Assembly: GCF_040833955.1 (NCBI RefSeq)
Contig: NZ_CP162133.1
Span: 434,001 to 498,000 of the forward strand
Length of the DNA: 64,000 nt
From: Leptospira sp. WS60.C2
GTDB lineage: Bacteria; Spirochaetota; Leptospiria; Leptospirales; Leptospiraceae
Direction: 5' to 3'
Below are positions 58,297-64,000 of this stretch, in pieces. Within the stretch, counting starts at the first letter, position 1. Every line of letters begins with the position of its first letter. The notes under the pieces were generated by a model. That model saw only the letters and a list, made by a program, of their open reading frames with translations, did not search any database and was not told where the DNA came from. The translations under genes and the position numbers were made by a program.

Positions 58297-59898
58297 ATGG
58301 AAAGACTGATCTCTAAAATTAACCCACTTTCTTCCGATTTCATTGCCAATCGGACAACATACTTAGAAACATTAGTCCCCATCCGCAAAACCATTGAGCA
58401 AGTTAAGTTAGGTGGCGGAAAAAAAGCTTTAGAGAAACACAAGTCTCGTGGCAAACTCACAGCAAGAGAGAGAATTGCCGAACTCATTGATGCCGATACC
58501 GAATTTATGGAAATCTGTGGCCTTGCGGCAGAAGGTGTTTATGCAGATCCTGTTCCATCAGCAGGGATCATCACAGGTATTGGCAAAGTAGAAGGTGTTG
58601 ATTGTATGATTGTTGCCAATGATGCAACTGTTAAAGGTGGAACCTACTATCCTTTAACCGTTAAAAAACACATTCGTGCCCAAGAAATTGCCGAAAACAA
58701 TTCCCTTCCTTGTATTTATTTGGTAGATTCAGGTGGAGCTTTTTTGCCCATGCAGGATGAAGTATTCCCAGACAAAGATCATTTTGGTAAAATCTTTTTT
58801 AACCAAGCAAGAATGAGTGCAAAGGGCATATCGCAAATAGCGGTTGTTATGGGATCATGTACGGCCGGTGGTGCTTATATTCCGGCTATGTCAGATGAAT
58901 CTGTCATAGTAAAAGGCAACGGGACTATCTTTTTAGGTGGTCCACCACTTGTGAAAGCCGCAACAGGTGAAGTGGTTACAGGAGAAGAGTTAGGTGGAGC
59001 TGACGTTCATTGTCGTATTTCTGGTGTTACGGATCATTATGCAGAAGATGATTTCCATGCACTTGAAATCACAAGATCCATCATTAAGAATTTAAATGTA
59101 AAAAATCAAACGCTTCCAAAGGATACAGAAGAGCCTTTGTATCCGTCGGAAGAAATTTATGGAATCATCGAACGTGATTCCAGAAAATCGTATGATCCAA
59201 GAGAAATAATCGCCCGATTGGTGGATGGATCAAGGTTTCATGAATTCAAAAAACTGTATGCCACCACCATTGTGACTGGATTTGCTGAAATTTATGGATA
59301 CCCTGTTGGTATCATCGCCAATCATGGAGTTTTATTTTCTGAATCAGCCCTGAAATCATCCCATTTTATTGAGCTTTGTGACCAACGCAGGATTCCACTT
59401 CTTTTCCTTCAAAACATTACAGGTTTTATGGTGGGGAAAAAATACGAAAACAATGGAATTGCACGTGATGGTGCCAAGATGGTGAATGCGGTTTCTACAA
59501 CGACAGTTCCCAAGTTAACTGTTGTTACGGGAGGCTCCTATGGAGCTGGGAATTATGGAATGTGTGGCCGTGCCTTTGCTCCTGAATTTTTGTGGATGTG
59601 GCCAAACTCACGTATCTCGGTGATGGGTGGAGAACAAGCGGCCAATGTGCTTTGGACGGTCAAAAAAGACCAAAAGGAAGCGGCGGGCGAAACCATCCAA
59701 CCGGAAGAAGAAATCACATTTAAAAAACCAATTCTGGATGATTATGAAAAAAAATCGTCTGCTGTGTATAGTTCCGCAAGGTTGTGGGATGATGGCATCA
59801 TTGATCCTGCCGATACGAGAAAAATTTTAGGCAGAGCTCTCTCTATTTTGAGTCGAAGGAATGAAGAAAGAAAACCATTTGGTGTCTTTCGGATGTAA
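58297..59898 (+). CDS. mccB: Acyl-CoA carboxylase beta subunit (methylcrotonyl-CoA carboxylase type)
   Basis: A 533-residue carboxyltransferase. The N-terminal and C-terminal crotonase-like halves are seen: [50 protein letters not shown], then [26 protein letters not shown] and [16 protein letters not shown]. The [10 protein letters not shown] and NHG blocks match methylcrotonyl-CoA carboxylase beta rather than propionyl-CoA carboxylase. It needs a biotin-carrying alpha subunit, which is not in the window. MccB acts in leucine breakdown. The start lies one base after the hydrolase stop. Confidence 0.88.
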   Translation: MERLISKINPLSSDFIANRTTYLETLVPIRKTIEQVKLGGGKKALEKHKSRGKLTARERIAELIDADTEFMEICGLAAEGVYADPVPSAGIITGIGKVEGVDCMIVANDATVKGGTYYPLTVKKHIRAQEIAENNSLPCIYLVDSGGAFLPMQDEVFPDKDHFGKIFFNQARMSAKGISQIAVVMGSCTAGGAYIPAMSDESVIVKGNGTIFLGGPPLVKAATGEVVTGEELGGADVHCRISGVTDHYAEDDFHALEITRSIIKNLNVKNQTLPKDTEEPLYPSEEIYGIIERDSRKSYDPREIIARLVDGSRFHEFKKLYATTIVTGFAEIYGYPVGIIANHGVLFSESALKSSHFIELCDQRRIPLLFLQNITGFMVGKKYENNGIARDGAKMVNAVSTTTVPKLTVVTGGSYGAGNYGMCGRAFAPEFLWMWPNSRISVMGGEQAANVLWTVKKDQKEAAGETIQPEEEITFKKPILDDYEKKSSAVYSSARLWDDGIIDPADTRKILGRALSILSRRNEERKPFGVFRM

Positions 59899-59941
59899 TT
59901 TTTTCCTTTTCATTTCTTATTCAGGTGCAAACTTAAATCAA

Positions 59942-60301
59942 ATGCTCATCCAAGAATCTGTTTCAAAGCAAGTTGTGATCATTACCATTGAAGGTGAAGT
60001 CGACTTGTACAATGCGAAAGATTTGAAAGACATTTTGGATGACAAAATGCGCAAGCACCAATACGAGATTGTGGTCAATTTAGAGAAGGTTCCGTTTATG
60101 GACAGTTCTGGAATTGGAACCCTTGTGACTGCTATGTACAAACTAAAAAAATACCAAGGGAATCTAAAAGTTTGTAGTGTACACGGCTCCGTTGCTAAGG
60201 TTTTTAAAATGACTGGAATGGAAACCCATCTAGAAGTTTTTGACTCGCAAGAAAAAGCCGTCCAATCGCTGGTCGATGAAAGAAATTCGCATACCGATTG
60301 A
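59942..60301 (+). CDS. STAS-domain anti-sigma factor antagonist
   Basis: I choose the ATG at 59942, which gives a normal 119-residue STAS protein beginning MLIQESVSKQVVIITIEGEV. The frame is open further upstream and overlaps the carboxylase gene, but that part has no STAS character. The phosphorylation loop is FMDSSGIGTLV. It is distinct from the STAS protein at 30428. No phosphatase or anti-sigma kinase gene is adjacent. Confidence 0.9.
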   Translation: MLIQESVSKQVVIITIEGEVDLYNAKDLKDILDDKMRKHQYEIVVNLEKVPFMDSSGIGTLVTAMYKLKKYQGNLKVCSVHGSVAKVFKMTGMETHLEVFDSQEKAVQSLVDERNSHTD

Positions 60302-60366
60302 TGTTAATTGCCTATAACGAATCGGCAGCAATCTTTTTTCCTGAATTCATTTCACCTAACAATACA

Positions 60367-60933
60367 CTAGTCTTCCTTCCGCAGTTGTAATCCTTGTTTT
60401 ACTTTTTGCATCACCTCTTTGCCCTCCCACAGTTCTAAAAGATACAGTGCAAATTCAAATGCAGATCCAGGTCCTACACTTGTGTGGATGTGATGAAAGG
60501 ATTCAATTCGTTTTCCCGTATACTTACCGCCAGCACCTTTTGCTAAATCCTCAGTAGATGGGAATGCTGTGTATGGATCTTCACCTGTAAGGATATTGAA
60601 TGTACGTAACACGGCTGGAGCGGCACAAATCGCACCAATCTGTTTTTTTGCCGAATGAAAGGAATGTAAGAAGGTCTTTATCTCTTGGGAAGCCATCAAG
60701 TTTTTGGTTCCATTGAGGCCACCTGGCAACACAATCGCATCAAAATGGTTTGGATCAATTTCCGAAAGGATTCTGTCTGCTAGGTGGATGGTATTTCGTG
60801 AGGCAATGACTGGTTCTTTTGTAGGGCTTGCAGAAACCACTTCAACATTTCCTCGTCGTAAGACATCAATGAGAATGATGGCTTCCATTTCCTCAAAACC
60901 AGGATAGAGTGGAATCAAAACTCGTGTTGCCAT
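60367..60933 (-). CDS. DJ-1/PfpI family protein
   Basis: A 188-residue protein when started at the ATG at 60933 (MATRVLIPLYPGFEEMEAII), the usual DJ-1 beginning; the frame extends 20 codons further. The conserved Glu of FEEMEA and the reactive cysteine of GAICAAPAVL, with VLPGGLNG, are present. Members act as glyoxalase-type deglycases, chaperones or redox sensors. The gene is divergent from the HtrA gene. Confidence 0.9.
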   Translation of the reverse strand: MATRVLIPLYPGFEEMEAIILIDVLRRGNVEVVSASPTKEPVIASRNTIHLADRILSEIDPNHFDAIVLPGGLNGTKNLMASQEIKTFLHSFHSAKKQIGAICAAPAVLRTFNILTGEDPYTAFPSTEDLAKGAGGKYTGKRIESFHHIHTSVGPGSAFEFALYLLELWEGKEVMQKVKQGLQLRKED

Positions 60934-61050
60934 ACAAAGACTAGTTGACTTTGTTACAAATTGTTCAAGTTTTTTTGCAAAAAAACGATCCAAAGAATTG
61001 GGAACTTTCCCCCAGTTTCGAAAGTCTCATACTGTAGGAGAGAGTATTCA

Positions 61051-62205
61051 TTGTCTATGACTGAGAAAAAAACGAATCCGTTACGATACCTTGCCATTGC
61101 CTTCAGTTTTTTATTATTAGGGACATTTTTGTCTCCCATTCTAACATGCGGAAACTCTACAGAGAATCCACTGCAACTCAAAGCAGATGGAGGCGAAAAA
61201 CTTTCCCCAGCACAAACCCAAGCCATTGCCTTAGAAGATGCCTTCCAAGAAGTGTTTGATCGCGTTTCTCCCAGTGTGGTTTCCATTGCCACTGAAGGAA
61301 CGGTGAATGTGCCATTACATCCCTTCGAATATTTTTTTGGAAGACAAGACCCAAGAAGAGGATCTCGCCAACAAAAACTTTCGGGACTTGGTTCGGGGAT
61401 TGTATTGAACGAAGATGGATACATCATGACGAACCACCATGTAATCCAAAACATGGACAAGTTCACAGTCAAACTGAAGAACAAAAAAGAGTTCGAAGCG
61501 AAACTGATCGGTTCCGATGCCACAGCCGACATTGCCATTTTAAAAATCAGTGCTCCCAAAGGAACTCTCACTCCTAGTTTGATTGGTGATTCCAATAAAG
61601 TCAGAGTAGGGAACTGGGCGATTGCAATTGGTGCTCCTCTTGGACTCGAACAATCGTTTACTGTAGGAGTTGTGTCTGCCATCCAAAGGGGTGGTCTTGA
61701 TACCTCTGGGCTTTCATACATTCAAACTGATGCGGCCATCAACCAAGGAAATAGTGGAGGACCACTCCTCAACATTCGTGGAGAAGTTGTGGGAATCAAT
61801 CGTATGATTGTGAGCCAATCAGGTGGATCAGAAGGAATTGGATTTGCGATTCCTATCAATGAAGCGCGCCGTGTCGCAGAAGAAATCAAAACCAATGGAA
61901 AAGTGACTCGCGCTTGGATTGGAGCTGGTGTGGATAACATTGCCGAAGAAGACATTCGCCAATTCCAATTGAAAGACAACAAAGGAGCCATTGTCCGTCA
62001 AATCGTGAAAGGATCTCCCGCAGACAAAGCAGGGCTCAATTTGAATGATGTGATCATTAGCTTCGACGGCAAACCAGTGCGTTCTCCAGAAGAACTCGTA
62101 AGCCACGTGCTCGCGTCCACGATTGGAAAACGAATCGAACTAAAAATCATTCGAAATAAAAATGAAATCTTGACGTCCATCACTCCAGAGAAGAAACCCA
62201 ATTGA
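61051..62205 (+). CDS. HtrA/DegP-type serine protease
   Basis: A periplasmic quality-control protease of about 384 residues. I choose the TTG at 61051 because AGGAGAGAG (61036-61044) sits six bases before it; ATG at 61057 is the alternative. A membrane segment ([16 protein letters not shown]) anchors it. The triad is His (MTNHHVI), Asp (TADIAIL) and Ser (GNSGGPL). One C-terminal PDZ domain follows ([18 protein letters not shown]). At the end comes ruvB, one base later. Confidence 0.95.
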   Translation: MSMTEKKTNPLRYLAIAFSFLLLGTFLSPILTCGNSTENPLQLKADGGEKLSPAQTQAIALEDAFQEVFDRVSPSVVSIATEGTVNVPLHPFEYFFGRQDPRRGSRQQKLSGLGSGIVLNEDGYIMTNHHVIQNMDKFTVKLKNKKEFEAKLIGSDATADIAILKISAPKGTLTPSLIGDSNKVRVGNWAIAIGAPLGLEQSFTVGVVSAIQRGGLDTSGLSYIQTDAAINQGNSGGPLLNIRGEVVGINRMIVSQSGGSEGIGFAIPINEARRVAEEIKTNGKVTRAWIGAGVDNIAEEDIRQFQLKDNKGAIVRQIVKGSPADKAGLNLNDVIISFDGKPVRSPEELVSHVLASTIGKRIELKIIRNKNEILTSITPEKKPN

Positions 62206-62206
62206 G

Positions 62207-63232
62207 GTGAGTTTACGAGAAGATTGGCTGCAGGCGGGCGAAGAGGAACCAAACCTTCGCCCCACAAAACTGTCTGACTTCATTGGACAAAAAGAGGTTC
62301 TAGCCAATCTCTCGGTCTATGTCGAAGCGGCACGCAAACGAAAAAGCCCTCTCGACCATGTCCTCATTTCGGGCCCCCCTGGCCTTGGGAAAACCACCCT
62401 TGCCAATATCATTGCCAATGAACTGGCTGTGGCGTTTACGCCAACATCAGCCCCTGCTATTTCCAAAGGAGCAGATCTCGTTCGGTTTCTTACCCTTCTC
62501 AAAACAAACGAAGTTCTCTTCATCGATGAAATCCATGGTTTTATCAAAAAACAGGAAGAACTTCTGTATCCTGCGATGGAAAACTTTTTTGTGGATTTGG
62601 TCGTGGGCGAGGGTGTCACTGCCAATGCCTTACAGATCCAACTGCAACCGTTCACCTTAGTGGGGGCCACAACCAGATCGGGACTTGTGAGTGATCCACT
62701 CAAATCTCGATTTGGCATCCATCTCAAATTGGATTTTTACACGGATGAAGAGATGCAAATCATTGTGGATCGTTCTGCCAGATTACTAGGTGTGGAACTG
62801 GGGGAAGGTGTGGCGATGGAAGTGGGAAAACGAAGTCGCAAAACACCGAGAATTGCCAACCATCTATTAAAACGCGTACGTGATTTTGCAGAAGTTAACA
62901 ACGAAACGTCCGTTAGTTTAAAAACATGTCGTTACGCCTTTGACCGAATGGGAGTCGATCATTTGGGTCTTGATGCTGTCGATCGTCAAATTTTGGACAT
63001 TCTCATCTCCCGTTATGGCGGTGGACCCGTGGGCATCAAACCGATTGCGGTTGTTTTGGGTGAGGAAGAACGAACGATCGAGGATACATACGAACCATTC
63101 CTTGTCCGTGTGGGTCTCATTGACCGTACCCCACAAGGCCGAGTGGCTACGAAAAAAGCTTACGAACATTTAGGACTTCCGTATCTTGGAAATACGGGAG
63201 AAAATCGTGAAAATGGCCCCACTCTCTTTTGA
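62207..63232 (+). CDS. ruvB: Holliday junction branch migration helicase RuvB
   Basis: RuvB is the AAA+ motor of the RuvABC resolvasome. GPPGLGKTT (Walker A), [10 protein letters not shown] (Walker B) and [18 protein letters not shown] (sensor/arginine finger region) are intact, with the DNA-binding winged helix near the C-terminus ([16 protein letters not shown]). The 341-residue length is normal. The start is GTG, one base behind the protease gene. ruvA and ruvC are not adjacent. Its end overlaps the TonB-like gene by about 26 bases. Confidence 0.97.
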   Translation: MSLREDWLQAGEEEPNLRPTKLSDFIGQKEVLANLSVYVEAARKRKSPLDHVLISGPPGLGKTTLANIIANELAVAFTPTSAPAISKGADLVRFLTLLKTNEVLFIDEIHGFIKKQEELLYPAMENFFVDLVVGEGVTANALQIQLQPFTLVGATTRSGLVSDPLKSRFGIHLKLDFYTDEEMQIIVDRSARLLGVELGEGVAMEVGKRSRKTPRIANHLLKRVRDFAEVNNETSVSLKTCRYAFDRMGVDHLGLDAVDRQILDILISRYGGGPVGIKPIAVVLGEEERTIEDTYEPFLVRVGLIDRTPQGRVATKKAYEHLGLPYLGNTGENRENGPTLF

Positions 63233-64000
63233 TTTCCGATTACCCGAAAAAGAAGAAGGGGAGAAACGTCTCTTCTTTGCCTTTACCTTTGTGATCTTAC
63301 TCTCTTCCTTTTTTTTGGCTCACCTCATCACCCGGAATATGTTGTGGAAGATGTGGGCAGAAGAACAAGCCCAAGAAACCTTGGGACCAAAAGAAGAAGA
63401 GAAAATTTACGAAGTCCTAGTAGAACAACAGTTTATCAATCCAGATAAAAAAGATGAATACAAAGCACTTTCCAACAAAGATTCGTCAGGTGGTGGTGGG
63501 ATTACCGAAAAACAAGGATTTCATACACTCACTCAATTTCGAGAATTTATAATGGGTAGTGCGGCATCCACACCAAGTAAGGCACAACCAAAATCAGAAC
63601 AAACCAAAGATGACGAGCTCTTTGAAGTTGGTATTTTTAAGGCAGATCCTAAAACCAATTCCAATGCACAAGAAAGCCCGAACCAATCCGCAAGTTCTGG
63701 GCAAATGACAAAAATTCCATTCAACTATCGTTTCCAACAAGATTTTTTGTTTCGATGGGATGGAGCCAAAGCTCTCACGATTCCCACCAAACAACTTGCA
63801 GGTTATTATTACTTTAAAAACATGTTAAAACGAATTGAGGAATCTTTTGCTCCTCCTGGAGGAGGAAATTATGCCTATCGAGATATGGCAGGCATTGTTG
63901 CCCGGGAAGGAATCAAAGAAGGGGAAACCAAAGTCTTGTTTATGTTAAGCGAACAGGGGCAGGTTTTGGATGTAAGACTTGTTTCGTCTCAAGGGCAAGT
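63207..64000 (+). CDS. TonB-family energy transducer-like protein (3' end outside window)
   Basis: The frame starts at GTG 63207 (GGGAG six bases upstream) or ATG 63213, overlapping ruvB, and is still open at the window end after 264 codons. One membrane helix lies near residues 25-40 ([17 protein letters not shown]), after a short cytoplasmic start. A disordered Lys/Asn/Gln-rich linker follows, then the beginning of a TonB-like C-terminal domain ([20 protein letters not shown]). TonB would energise receptors such as that at 35771. The end of the domain is not visible. Confidence 0.75.
   Translation, partial: MKMAPLSFDFRLPEKEEGEKRLFFAFTFVILLSSFFLAHLITRNMLWKMWAEEQAQETLGPKEEEKIYEVLVEQQFINPDKKDEYKALSNKDSSGGGGITEKQGFHTLTQFREFIMGSAASTPSKAQPKSEQTKDDELFEVGIFKADPKTNSNAQESPNQSASSGQMTKIPFNYRFQQDFLFRWDGAKALTIPTKQLAGYYYFKNMLKRIEESFAPPGGGNYAYRDMAGIVAREGIKEGETKVLFMLSEQGQVLDVRLVSSQGQ

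Noticed and set aside
1..64000. CRISPR arrays, IS transposases or prophage genes
   Set aside because: I saw no regularly spaced short repeats, no transposase and no phage structural gene; the only recombinase is at 7132-8232.

Overview
The window looks like chromosomal DNA of a spirochaete of the genus Leptospira, most likely a saprophytic (L. biflexa-like) species. The grounds are indirect: AT-rich DNA with dense genes on both strands, many TTG and GTG starts, loosely defined lipoprotein signals, and a household of Hfq, CheW, methyl-accepting, SpoIIE and STAS proteins, TonB receptors, Mpl and a GldA/F/G-type ABC operon. No database search was possible, so species and gene names rest on motifs I can read.

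Layout. 1-2.3 kb: the tail of an unknown gene, a membrane protein, surE and a TPR protein. 2.3-3.0 kb: tRNA-Pro, tRNA-Arg, tRNA-His and a perfect 191-bp direct repeat whose second copy carries the 3' end of tRNA-His. 3.3-6.4 kb: a chemoreceptor and two small membrane proteins. 6.4-8.9 kb: the least ordinary part. A tyrosine recombinase and a DUF1801 gene lie between GC-rich hairpin elements; a 71-codon membrane protein and a third element follow. 8.9-17.3 kb: nadB, a C-terminal processing protease, a TPR lipoprotein, pdxJ, a zinc-ribbon protein with charged tails, miaA, hfq, a mannose-1-phosphate guanylyltransferase and a 30-codon AURKAIP1/COX24-type ribosomal protein. 17.3-24.9 kb: a membrane protein, cheW, a PhoU-like gene, a hybrid histidine kinase, a nucleotidyltransferase, a TPR protein and a lipoprotein.

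25-28 kb holds a leftward poly-gamma-glutamate operon (pgsB-pgsC-pgsW plus a small membrane protein). A SpoIIE-type phosphatase fused to TPRs converges on a STAS antagonist at 28-30.8 kb. From 37.8 to 30.8 kb a tightly packed leftward run encodes a TonB-dependent receptor, a beta-propeller lipoprotein, GpmI and a protein with two beta-lactamase-like domains, the first lacking its catalytic serine. A PfkB kinase, a sensor kinase-receiver pair, the Gld-like ABC operon, mpl and pheS follow up to 48.5 kb.

48.7-52.5 kb is a leftward operon of three unrecognised genes and a thiolase homologue without catalytic cysteine. Then come rpsT, tRNA-Val, a UDP-GlcNAc operon (glmM-like, glmS, an alternative glmU), an alpha/beta hydrolase with an aspartate nucleophile, a methylcrotonyl-CoA carboxylase beta-type subunit, a second STAS protein, a DJ-1 family protein, an HtrA protease, ruvB and a TonB-like protein cut by the window end. 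Most of the window is core metabolism. The best candidate for something undescribed is the recombinase with its structured repeats; the pgs operon, the degenerate enzymes and the unknown gene triad come next.
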